Positions 7,671-15,226 of a DNA stretch of 64,000 nt are shown piece after piece. The DNA is taken from the NCBI RefSeq assembly GCF_000769915.1, contig NZ_JRLV01000014.1:1-64000 (forward strand). The letters run 5' to 3'. Numbering within the stretch: the stretch's first letter is position 1; the number at the start of each line of letters is the position of its first letter. The DNA is from Flavobacterium beibuense F44-8 (GTDB lineage: Bacteria > Bacteroidota > Bacteroidia > Flavobacteriales > Flavobacteriaceae). Below the pieces are notes generated by a model. That model was not told the origin of the DNA. It saw nothing but the letters and a program-made list of their open reading frames with translations, and ran no database searches. The position numbers were made by a program, and so were the translations under genes.

Positions 7671-8771
7671 ATGTTAAAACGTTTTTTTATCATCTGCTCG
7701 GGGGCAGATAAAAAACTAATCTATTCCTGCTCTGACGGCGAACAGAATAAATATGCCGGTATAGGAGCCACTGTTTTCTTTACGGCTGTTATGGCATTTA
7801 TTGCCGCGAGCTATGCCCTGTATACAGTTTTCGATAACATTTACACTTCAGTATTCTTTGGACTGATATGGGGGCTCCTTATTTTTAATCTGGATAGATT
7901 TATCGTTTCCACAATCAGGAAAAGGGAGCGCTTTGGTCAGGAACTGCTGCAGGCAACACCACGTATTATTTTAGCACTGATTATAGCTGTGGTTATTTCA
8001 AAACCGCTTGAAATAAAAATATTCCAAAAGGAAATAGATACTGTACTGCTTAAAGAAAAGAACGAACTGGCAATGGCCAATAAGAAACAGGTTGCCGATT
8101 ATTACCAGTCTGACCTCGAAAGGAACAAAGCATCTATTGATAGTCTTAAGTCGGAAATTGTACAAAAGGAAAAGGAAGTAAATGATTTATATTCTACCTA
8201 CATTACTGAGGCCGAAGGCACCAGCGGCACCATGAAACTGGGAAAAGGACCTGTTTACAAAGAAAAAAGGGATAAGCACGATGCTGCACTGGCACAACTG
8301 GACACACTACGAAAAAGGAATGAAGCAAAAATAGCCGCAAAAGAAGCTGAAGCTGTTACCCTTAGAAGTGATTTGGACAAAAAAATTACCGAGACCCAAC
8401 CCATAATTGATAAGTTCGACGGACTCATGGCGCGTATCAATGCGCTTAATAAACTGCCATTGCTCCCTTCACTGTTTATAATGTTGCTGTTTTTAGCCAT
8501 AGAAACAGCCCCTATAATCGCGAAACTACTCTCACCTAAGGGTGAATACGATTTTAAGCTAGAAGACAATGAAACAGCCTTAAAAACAAATTTGGCACAA
8601 AACAATCATCAGCGTGAACTGATGCGTACTACCGATGCCGGTATTTATGATGATGTATATGCAGAGATAAGACAGGATAAACAACTGTATGACTACAAAA
8701 AGAAAAAAGCTATAGAACTGCTCCAAATGCAGGCCGACAGTTTTAGTGAAAAACAAAAAAACGTTATGTAA
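7671..8771 (+). CDS. DUF4407 domain membrane protein
   Basis: A 366-residue protein of the DUF4407 family, whose biochemical role is not known. Near the start is FFIICSGADKKLIYSCSDGE. Two membrane segments follow at about 32-80 with the family signature LIFNLDRFIVSTIRK, and a third is near 98-115. A long charged coiled coil (about 118-255) ends in a fourth helix near 262-283, and the tail is Lys/Gln-rich. The layout suggests a membrane-anchored coil facing the periplasm. It has its own promoter and is followed by a convergent palindromic repeat. Confidence 0.8.
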   Translation: MLKRFFIICSGADKKLIYSCSDGEQNKYAGIGATVFFTAVMAFIAASYALYTVFDNIYTSVFFGLIWGLLIFNLDRFIVSTIRKRERFGQELLQATPRIILALIIAVVISKPLEIKIFQKEIDTVLLKEKNELAMANKKQVADYYQSDLERNKASIDSLKSEIVQKEKEVNDLYSTYITEAEGTSGTMKLGKGPVYKEKRDKHDAALAQLDTLRKRNEAKIAAKEAEAVTLRSDLDKKITETQPIIDKFDGLMARINALNKLPLLPSLFIMLLFLAIETAPIIAKLLSPKGEYDFKLEDNETALKTNLAQNNHQRELMRTTDAGIYDDVYAEIRQDKQLYDYKKKKAIELLQMQADSFSEKQKNVM

Positions 8772-8780
8772 CAAAAAAGA

Positions 8781-8891
8781 GCTAAAAGTATCATTCTGAA
8801 CGTAACATAGTGAAGTGAAGAATCTCAATCAATTTGATTTTAGATTTTTCCTATCGTCAAAATGAAATACGTAACAGATACTACTTTTAGC
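8781..8891. repeat. Palindromic dispersed repeat (MITE-like), copy 1
   Basis: About 111 bases bounded by GCTAAAAGTA and TACTTTTAGC. Inside, one arm (TCATTCTGAAC...GAAGAATCT) is answered in inverted orientation by AGATTTTTCC...GTCAAAATGA. It fills the gap between two convergent genes, where it could also act as a bidirectional terminator. A related element lies at 55060-55166. Confidence 0.6.
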
Positions 8892-8910
8892 CCTTTATAT
8901 TTTATCCTGA

Positions 8911-9330
8911 TTAATCTATCCTGATAGACATCCAGGTAGCTTCCATAACTAGGGTATCCCCTACATAGGCTTTTCCTGTTTGTTTTATTATTTTTTCGCT
9001 CATACGTATATTGGTGATCTCATGCCTAACCTCATCGTTGTATTTCACCACATCAAAAAAGGCCGACTGCTCAATATGGGCCAGGGCAAAAATCCCTTTA
9101 TTAACTCCCAGTAACCGTACACCAGCACCTCCGCATTGCGCCATAGATTCCAAAAGTATTGTATTTGGCACTACACCCGTACCGGGGAAAGTCCATTTTA
9201 AAAGTAAATTTTCTGAATCAAAAACTACCGTACCTATAATCTGATTATCTTTTGCCGAAACAATTTCATCTACAAATAAAAAAGGGTATCGGTGAGGTAT
9301 AAGCTGTTCAATATTAGTAGTGGTTTCCAT
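8911..9330 (-). CDS. FabZ-like hotdog protein (3-hydroxyacyl-ACP dehydratase family)
   Basis: A 139-residue single hotdog domain. It has the FabZ-type N-terminal motif IPHRYPFLFVDEI (11-23) and the active-site helix region FPGTGVVPNTILLESMAQ (48-65), which retains E61. The catalytic His that normally precedes FPG is Thr (T47), so normal dehydratase chemistry is doubtful. It could be a thioesterase-like or acyl-binding relative, as found in aryl-polyene and flexirubin type clusters, but no such cluster is visible here. It is the last gene of a minus-strand run. Confidence 0.75.
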   Translation of the reverse strand: METTTNIEQLIPHRYPFLFVDEIVSAKDNQIIGTVVFDSENLLLKWTFPGTGVVPNTILLESMAQCGGAGVRLLGVNKGIFALAHIEQSAFFDVVKYNDEVRHEITNIRMSEKIIKQTGKAYVGDTLVMEATWMSIRID

Positions 9331-9383
9331 AATTTAAGTAAGGTCAAACAAAGCATAACATCTTATCATCCTTACTTATTGCC

Positions 9384-9749
9384 TTAACTACCACTTATTT
9401 CTGTCTGCAGTTTTTTGGTAAGGCTTTTAAATACCAATTCGTAGGAATGATCTATAAGCTCCAGTAAAAGTTTTTGCGGAACATCGCTGTTTACCGTAAC
9501 CGTATTCCAATGCACCTTGCTCATGTGGTAACCGGGTTTTATACCCTCATATTCGGCACGAAATTCCTGCGCTCTGTCGGGATCACATTTTAAGTTTATT
9601 GAAGGCGTATTGGCTTCCCATCCTTTTAGTGAAGAAAGCGCAAACATTTTTCCACCCACTTTAAACACCAGTGTTTCCTCATCAAACGGAAAGTGTTCGG
9701 TAACGCCTTTTTTGGCAAGGCAGTAATCATAGTAAGACTGGATATTCAT
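9384..9749 (-). CDS. MmcQ/YjbR family DNA-binding-like protein
   Basis: A 121-residue protein with the family pattern: an N-terminal YYDYCLAKKGVTEHFPFDEE, central KVGGKMFALSS, SINLKCDPDRAQE, and a C-terminal GYHMSKVHWNTV. The fold resembles a CyaY-type alpha/beta protein and has been described as DNA-binding, but the cellular role is not established. It lies 13 bases downstream of the DUF4260 gene in the same run. Confidence 0.85.
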   Translation of the reverse strand: MNIQSYYDYCLAKKGVTEHFPFDEETLVFKVGGKMFALSSLKGWEANTPSINLKCDPDRAQEFRAEYEGIKPGYHMSKVHWNTVTVNSDVPQKLLLELIDHSYELVFKSLTKKLQTEISGS

Positions 9750-9762
9750 GGTTTATAGTTGC

Positions 9763-10116
9763 TTAGTTTTTACCTATCTCTCCCAAATGGGTGAATTTAA
9801 ATCCGTTTTCATATTTGAGTCCGTATCCAAACATCCTGTCCATACTGGAATGCGCAAACCATATCACACCAATTAGTTGTAATAACTGACTGGAGTAATA
9901 CATTCCGGCTAAATACAGCAGTATTGCTACTCCCCTGTGATGGAAAAAATTATAAGCCCATGCTCCGGCCTTATTGCCAAACGCATAGCCTATCATTGAA
10001 AAATCAGGCACTAACAGTAACACCAAAAACCACCACCATGCATAATCCAGTTGGCTAAAAAAATAGATTCCCAACAAAAACAGGGCGGCTTCTTCCAGTT
10101 TTATAAGTGCTTTCAT
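9763..10116 (-). CDS. DUF4260 small membrane protein
   Basis: A 117-residue hydrophobic protein with about three or four membrane segments and the DUF4260 signatures LVPDFSMIGYAFGNKAGAW, YNFFHHRGVA and WFAHSSMDRMFGYGLKY. The function is unknown; the conserved His/Asp residues near the membrane could bind a metal or act catalytically. Its start codon shares one base with the stop of the cyclase gene (TAATG), which indicates translational coupling. Confidence 0.85.
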   Translation of the reverse strand: MKALIKLEEAALFLLGIYFFSQLDYAWWWFLVLLLVPDFSMIGYAFGNKAGAWAYNFFHHRGVAILLYLAGMYYSSQLLQLIGVIWFAHSSMDRMFGYGLKYENGFKFTHLGEIGKN

Positions 10117-10877
10117 TAAAGTTTGTACAATACAGGTTTACTTGGGCTGGCATCATTCTCAAAAGATGCTATTTGTAAATTTAGTAAATAACTCCCATCT
10201 GTCACCTCATCGTTTACATAAATCATTTCGGTAATGGTGGCATCATGCCTGGCATCGGTATTCAGGCTGTTTACGTCCTTAACATTCCAAAAAGCCTTAT
10301 GGGCAACCAGCTTCCCTTCATCCTTCTCTTTATCTACACTTGGCAAATCAATTAAAAGGTGCTTTATACCACATTCACGTATATAAGCCGCGGCAGCCTC
10401 TTCAAGATAAGGCGGATTGGTATTGCTGTAGTTTTTAGATTTTTTAATCGCTTCATTTGGCAGGGTACGGATAACAATTGCTTCCGGCGATTTGCCTTCC
10501 AGTGCATCTGCAATCTGATCGTGGGTAATAACAAGATCCTCACCCTGTACCTCAGGAGTAATGGAAACTACTTCGGCTAAAAAGAAGAATTGCTTTAGCG
10601 CCTGGTTTATACTGTAAAAATCTTTGGTTATATGCCCTAGGCACTCGGTATGCGTACCGTGACCGTGCGGGTTAAAAAATATATTATTAAAATTTGTAGA
10701 CGAACCCTCTCTCACCTTCCCTACCCAGTCACCCATTTTTACGGGCTCTATTACCGGTTTATCTATGTACCATGCAATAGGATTAGCATCGGTATTGGTT
10801 AAGGGGATAGAAATATCTATAGGGCTTGAAAAATCAATAGTAAAAGTAGTATTGTTATGCTGTATGGTAGCTTTCAT
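10116..10877 (-). CDS. Cyclase family protein (kynurenine-formamidase-like)
   Basis: A 253-residue metal-dependent hydrolase of the cyclase/KynB-like family. The metal-binding motif HGHGTHTECLGH is present, along with a C-terminal region (YLLNLQIASFENDASPSKPV) typical of the family. Members hydrolyse formylkynurenine, isatin or cyclic amides, and the substrate here cannot be read. No kynurenine pathway gene is adjacent. It lies 16 bases after hemW and is coupled to the DUF4260 gene. Confidence 0.8.
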   Translation of the reverse strand: MKATIQHNNTTFTIDFSSPIDISIPLTNTDANPIAWYIDKPVIEPVKMGDWVGKVREGSSTNFNNIFFNPHGHGTHTECLGHITKDFYSINQALKQFFFLAEVVSITPEVQGEDLVITHDQIADALEGKSPEAIVIRTLPNEAIKKSKNYSNTNPPYLEEAAAAYIRECGIKHLLIDLPSVDKEKDEGKLVAHKAFWNVKDVNSLNTDARHDATITEMIYVNDEVTDGSYLLNLQIASFENDASPSKPVLYKL

Positions 10878-10893
10878 GTTTTGTTTGTTTATA

Positions 10894-12027
10894 CTATTCC
10901 AAATTTATAAAAAACAGATCACTGGCTAAACCGTCGGCAAGAAACTTTCCTTTTGGAGTTGTTTTTAAAACATTATCCTGAAGCGAGAGTAAACCATTGC
11001 TAATAAAATTAGCAGCCTCGTTAAGCAGGTGCTTTTTGTACAGTAAGCCAAATTCCTGCTCTACCCTTGTTATAGATACACCCCAAATGGTACGCAAGCC
11101 TGTCATTACATATTCGTTATACCTGTCGGCTACGGTTAGCTTTTCTTTTTCGGCAGGTAATTCATTATTTTCAATTGCTTTTAGGTACAAAGCATTGTTT
11201 GCTATATTCCAGCTACGGGAAATACCGTCATAGCTATGAGCAGAAGGCCCTATGCCTAAATATTTTTTCCCAAGCCAGTAAGCTGTGTTGTTACGGGAGA
11301 AATAACCTTCCTTCCCAAAATTGGAAAGCTCATAATGTACAAACCCGTTTTCCTGAAGTTTTTCGGTAAGCAACATAAAATGCTCATGAGCAACCTCGTC
11401 ACTCGGTTGGGCAATGATACCCTTTTGTACAAAATTGTGCAGTGCTGTTTTAGGTTCTACGGTAAGAGCATAACTTGATATATGGGGTACTCCGAAAGAC
11501 AACGCCTTATCTACATTTTGCAGCCAACGCTCGTTTGTCATTCCCGGAACCCCATAAATAAGATCGATAGAAATATTATCAAAATATTTAATCGCTTCGG
11601 TTAGGCATTCGGTAGCCTGCTGAGCATTATGTGCACGGTTCATCATTTTAAGATCATCCTCAAAAAACGACTGTATCCCAATGCTTAATCTGTTTATTCG
11701 GGAATTTGCTAACTCGGTTATACGGCTAATTGAGAGGTCGTCCGGATTGGCCTCAAGAGTAATTTCAGGATTATTGGAAACGGTATAGTTTTCCAGAACC
11801 GTATTAATAAGAAACTCTATTTCGCCATTGGTTAATACCGATGGTGTTCCTCCGCCAAAATAAATAGTTTCTACCGTTTGACCTGCAAATTCATTTTTCC
11901 TCATGCTAATTTCCTTAGCAAGTGCCGTTATCATTTCCTGCTTTTTCTTCATGGAAGTAGAAAAGTGGAAATCACAGTAGTGACATGCCTGCCTGCAAAA
12001 AGGAATATGAATATAAATACCTGCCAT
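10894..12027 (-). CDS. hemW: HemW, radical SAM heme chaperone
   Basis: A 377-residue radical SAM protein. CRQACHYCDFH carries the three cluster cysteines C11, C15 and C18. Next come ETIYFGGGTPSVL, the EANPDD strand and RLSIGIQSF, all characteristic of HemW (formerly annotated as oxygen-independent coproporphyrinogen oxidase). The C-terminal HemW domain is present. HemW proteins bind heme and act as chaperones rather than as HemN. It heads the five-gene minus-strand run 8911-12027. Confidence 0.9.
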   Translation of the reverse strand: MAGIYIHIPFCRQACHYCDFHFSTSMKKKQEMITALAKEISMRKNEFAGQTVETIYFGGGTPSVLTNGEIEFLINTVLENYTVSNNPEITLEANPDDLSISRITELANSRINRLSIGIQSFFEDDLKMMNRAHNAQQATECLTEAIKYFDNISIDLIYGVPGMTNERWLQNVDKALSFGVPHISSYALTVEPKTALHNFVQKGIIAQPSDEVAHEHFMLLTEKLQENGFVHYELSNFGKEGYFSRNNTAYWLGKKYLGIGPSAHSYDGISRSWNIANNALYLKAIENNELPAEKEKLTVADRYNEYVMTGLRTIWGVSITRVEQEFGLLYKKHLLNEAANFISNGLLSLQDNVLKTTPKGKFLADGLASDLFFINLE

Positions 12028-12062
12028 GCTGCAAAGCTACAACCTTTTTTAAGTATGGAGTA

Positions 12063-12090
12063 TAAAAAAAGCCCCGCTAAAGCGAGGCTT
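12063..12090 (-). terminator. Terminator for the ruvC-lipoprotein transcript
   Basis: On the minus strand the stem AGCCTCGCT/AGCGGGGCT closes a short loop and is followed by a T run. The stem is very similar to the one after tRNA-Asp at 20711. Confidence 0.8.
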
Positions 12091-12109
12091 CTCATTAATC
12101 GTAACCGGT

Positions 12110-13003
12110 TTACCAGTTTTCGTATACACCTTTAAAAATACCGTTAGTTATTGTAACAGTATCATTTGTTTCCTGATTTGTAGCTGTAGCCGTAAAAGTA
12201 CCCCCTATAAGAGTGTAACCCAAGCCAAGATCAGTTCTTTCTGTAATATTAAGTGTACCTGCCGTTGTAACATACTCTACCTGAGTGTCATTTTCTGCAT
12301 CATAACCCCATACAACAATTTTATTTGTATTTGAAGTCTCGTTAAAAGTATAATTACCTGTACCTTCTTCTCCGCTAGTTACCAGTACCGAAATACCATA
12401 TTCATTATCACTATCAAAATTATTAGACACAATAGCTGTAGAACCAAATCCTCCTTCATATGAAGTAGAAGTGGTTGTACCATACCAGTCCTGTCCGTTT
12501 AAAGTAGCCGATAGTCCAAGACCCGAAACCTGTGGCTGAACCTCAGTATAGGTTAAATTAAAACTACCTTCAACTACAGAAAAATCACTTGTAAGATCCA
12601 TATCTTCATCATAAACCTTACCTGAATAGTTAACATTCACTTTGTGATTAGCTTCATCTACAGAAACTAACTCAAAATTAAAAAATTCAGCCCTGTTGTA
12701 GTAATGGTTATATCTGCTTGGAACTTCAAAGCTCTCAATTGAAAAAGTGCTTATCTCTCCAATATTACCATACTTATTAAATATAAACTGAATTGCCATA
12801 CCATCATCTGCAACGCCATACACTACAAAATCACGTTCTGACTTAGTAGCTGACCATTGCGTTATGTTTTTTTGCTGACCATCGATAGTAAAGCTAAATG
12901 AATCTTCCCCTCCTCCGTTAACAACATCTGAACTGTCGTCTGAAGAACAGGATACCATAAAAGACAAAAAAAGCACTGTAAGCACCGAATTAAGTAATCT
13001 CAT
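12110..13003 (-). CDS. Lipoprotein with two DUF6252-like domains
   Basis: A 297-residue secreted lipoprotein (lipobox FMVSC, lipidated Cys 19, then SSDDSSD). Two similar beta-rich halves follow: about 35-140 starting SFSFTIDGQQKNITQW, and about 150-297 starting LSATLNGQDWYG and ending GTFTATATNQETND. Both resemble the single-domain lipoprotein at 31235. DUF6252 proteins are common in Flavobacteria and have no assigned function. It lies 39 bases downstream of ruvC on the same strand. Confidence 0.7.
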   Translation of the reverse strand: MRLLNSVLTVLFLSFMVSCSSDDSSDVVNGGGEDSFSFTIDGQQKNITQWSATKSERDFVVYGVADDGMAIQFIFNKYGNIGEISTFSIESFEVPSRYNHYYNRAEFFNFELVSVDEANHKVNVNYSGKVYDEDMDLTSDFSVVEGSFNLTYTEVQPQVSGLGLSATLNGQDWYGTTTSTSYEGGFGSTAIVSNNFDSDNEYGISVLVTSGEEGTGNYTFNETSNTNKIVVWGYDAENDTQVEYVTTAGTLNITERTDLGLGYTLIGGTFTATATNQETNDTVTITNGIFKGVYENW

Positions 13004-13042
13004 AAAATTATATTTTGGTTGGTTAATTCAGTAAATATATTC

Positions 13043-13597
13043 TTATTTTTTTACTCTATCGGCATTTTGTTTTATAAAAGCATCCCATCCCGAATAGCTT
13101 TTACCAACAACAGTTTTACCAGAATTAAAGAAATGACAAACCGCAGCTGCCAGTCCGTCGGTACTGTCCAGGTTTTTGGGTATTTCCTTAAGTCCCAGTA
13201 ACTGCTGCAGCATTTTTGCCACCTGCTCTTTACTGGCATTACCGTTACCTGTTATCGCCATTTTAATTTTTTTAGGCTCATATTCGGTTATGGGGATCTG
13301 TCTGGAAAGTCCGGCAGCCATAGCTACGCCCTGTGCCCTGCCCAGTTTGAGCATAGACTGTACATTTTTACCAAAAAAGGGAGCTTCGATAGCAATCTCA
13401 TCAGGATGATGGGTATCAATCAGCTCAATGGTTCTTTCAAAAATATGGCGAAGCTTTACATAATGGTCATCATACTTACCCAACTGAAGTTCGTTTAGCT
13501 GAATAAATTCCATTTTCTTATTCACTACCTTAATAAGACCAAATCCCATTATAGTAGTACCGGGGTCAATACCTAATATGATGCGCTCGTTTGCCAA
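13043..13597 (-). CDS. ruvC: Holliday junction resolvase RuvC
   Basis: A 184-residue endonuclease that cuts Holliday junctions with RuvAB in recombination repair. The four acidic active-site residues are visible: D11 in LGIDPGTT, E71 in AIEAPFFGKN, and D144 and D147 in LDSTDG. The length is normal. It is divergent from the flippase-like gene at 13621 with only 23 bases between. hemW lies a short distance downstream. Confidence 0.96.
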   Translation of the reverse strand: MANERIILGIDPGTTIMGFGLIKVVNKKMEFIQLNELQLGKYDDHYVKLRHIFERTIELIDTHHPDEIAIEAPFFGKNVQSMLKLGRAQGVAMAAGLSRQIPITEYEPKKIKMAITGNGNASKEQVAKMLQQLLGLKEIPKNLDSTDGLAAAVCHFFNSGKTVVGKSYSGWDAFIKQNADRVKK

Positions 13598-13620
13598 TTT
13601 AATTTGTTTATTTTGCAGTT

Positions 13621-14568
13621 ATGATTACACTGTCCCGCAAAGCTAAGCATTTCCTAACTGTGGTTGTTAAACTTTTAATAGTTAGCGGCGCATTTTATTT
13701 TATATACAGCAGGCTTGCAGGAGACAACAGTCCCGACTGGATAAAACTAAAAGACCTTTTTAACGGAAGCACTTCTTTTATTCTTTCAGCTTTTATAATT
13801 ACGCTAACCTTCCTTAACCGATTTTTGGAAATCATAAAGTGGCGAAATTTGGTTTCTTCTTTTAAGGAGATAAAATTAAGGGAGTCGGCCGCACAGGTAC
13901 TCGCTGCGATGACTGCAGCACTGTTTACCCCAAACGGAATAGGCGAATATGCTGCCAAGGCATTGTATTTCGAAAAAACACAGACAAAAAATATTGTTTT
14001 CCTTAATCTTGTTTGTAACGGCATTCAATTAATTATAGCTGTTTTTGCCGGGCTAACAGGACTTGCCGTATTTAATACCTATTATGGTATTTTACCTGCA
14101 GGCTACCTGCTAATTTTATTAGCAATAGTTTTTGTTGTAATCGTGCTACTGTTTACTGCCCGCAACTTTACCTTAAAAGGATATTCGGTTCAAAAAATAG
14201 TAAATAAGGTAAACGCCATACCAAAACAAATACATCGTAAAAACATACTGCTTGCCTTCGCTAGATATTTTTGCCTTATACATCAACATTATTTTTTATT
14301 CCTTTTGTTTGGCATACATGAACCCTACCCCGAAATGATTGCCGCTATTACAGCCGTATATTTTTTAGGATCGTCACTGCCTACATTCCAGCTTTTTGAT
14401 TTTGCCGTTCGTGGCAGTGTAGCTGTATTGTTTTTCGGTAAAATGGGAATTAACGAATGGGTAGTGGTATTTGCCGCCACACTACAATGGCTGCTTAACA
14501 TAGTAATACCGGTAAGTATAGGGAGTTACTTTGTGTTTAGGTTTAAAACCAATACTACTCCACGTTAA
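13621..14568 (+). CDS. Lysylphosphatidylglycerol synthase TM-like membrane protein
   Basis: A 315-residue polytopic protein with about eight hydrophobic segments and the family features NRFLEIIKWRNLV, AMTAALFTPNGIGEYAAKA and YFLGSSLPTFQLFDFAVRG. This domain (PF03706, flippase-like) occurs in lipid flippases and in proteins annotated as dolichol-P-glucose synthetase-like. No synthase domain is attached, so a role in lipid or polyprenol translocation is the best guess. The last 14 bases overlap the convergent lipoprotein gene. Confidence 0.78.
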   Translation: MITLSRKAKHFLTVVVKLLIVSGAFYFIYSRLAGDNSPDWIKLKDLFNGSTSFILSAFIITLTFLNRFLEIIKWRNLVSSFKEIKLRESAAQVLAAMTAALFTPNGIGEYAAKALYFEKTQTKNIVFLNLVCNGIQLIIAVFAGLTGLAVFNTYYGILPAGYLLILLAIVFVVIVLLFTARNFTLKGYSVQKIVNKVNAIPKQIHRKNILLAFARYFCLIHQHYFLFLLFGIHEPYPEMIAAITAVYFLGSSLPTFQLFDFAVRGSVAVLFFGKMGINEWVVVFAATLQWLLNIVIPVSIGSYFVFRFKTNTTPR

Positions 14569-15031
14569 TTATAACCGGTAAAATAAACTGACTCTTTACA
14601 GGAATTCCTTCTTTTGATGCCGGCTCTACAGCAGGAAAATCGCTGAGCCTGCTACGCAAAAGGCTGTCTATTTTAGTTCGGTCATAGCCCACGCTGTCTT
14701 TAGGAAACTCGGTTTCAAAAGCCAGGGTAGCATCGGGGAATATGGTTACTTTAAGCTGTATGGTATCAATTTCAGGATAAAGAAGCAAAAGGGTATCGGC
14801 ATCCAGTCTTTCCTGTACCAAACGGGTCATGGAAGAGAAAAAGCATTCTTTTTTCTGCTCCTTGTCCATTACACTGTCACACTCACCAATTGAAGGATAA
14901 GAACTAACCTCATCCATATTGATTTCGGCGCGGCGCTTTTGCAGCAATTCTTCCTCACTGGGCACCTTTTTATCAAAATACTGGCAGGAACCCAATAGTA
15001 AAAGTGATAATGCAACAACTGCTTTCTTCAT
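14555..15031 (-). CDS. Lipoprotein with a TonB-C-like C-terminal region
   Basis: A 158-residue lipoprotein (lipobox LLGSC, Cys 16). A charged segment with a Cys pair (IGECDSVMDKEQKKECF) precedes a C-terminal half whose strands and final string SQFILPVIINVE resemble the end of the TonB-C-like modules at 2396-5712 (SLPFSISIK, TLPITINIGD). The match is weak. The function is unknown. It overlaps the 3' end of the flippase-like gene by 14 bases in convergent orientation. Confidence 0.6.
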   Translation of the reverse strand: MKKAVVALSLLLLGSCQYFDKKVPSEEELLQKRRAEINMDEVSSYPSIGECDSVMDKEQKKECFFSSMTRLVQERLDADTLLLLYPEIDTIQLKVTIFPDATLAFETEFPKDSVGYDRTKIDSLLRSRLSDFPAVEPASKEGIPVKSQFILPVIINVE

Positions 15032-15142
15032 TGTAGGGATAAACGTTTTGGCGTATCAGCCAAAAATAAGGAAAATAAACAAGAACCTATAACTCATTAT
15101 AAAATTCATAACAGAGAATAACCTTACTTCGGGAAATATCAT

Positions 15143-15162
15143 CAATACATCGGGAAGTATTG
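15143..15162. promoter_or_regulatory. Inverted repeat upstream of the spondin-like gene
   Basis: Perfect 6-base arms CAATAC/GTATTG around ATCGGGAA, preceded by a related TCGGGAAATAT copy at 15129-15139. It lies just upstream of the -7 box at 15189 and is a possible operator. Confidence 0.35.
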
Positions 15163-15188
15163 CTATTCCGCGCGACATAGGTTACAAA

Positions 15189-15196
15189 TAGATTTG
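15189..15196 (+). promoter_or_regulatory. -7 box for the spondin-like gene
   Basis: TAGATTTG (TAnnTTTG), 31 bases before the start codon. No TTG at ideal spacing. Confidence 0.45.
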
Positions 15197-15226
15197 CTAA
15201 CATATTAATCTAAACCAAAACGAGTT

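Noticed and set aside
10894..12027. Oxygen-independent coproporphyrinogen oxidase (HemN)
   Set aside because: The protein is about 80 residues shorter than HemN and has the HemW-type C-terminus and CX3CX2C start; HemW is the better call.
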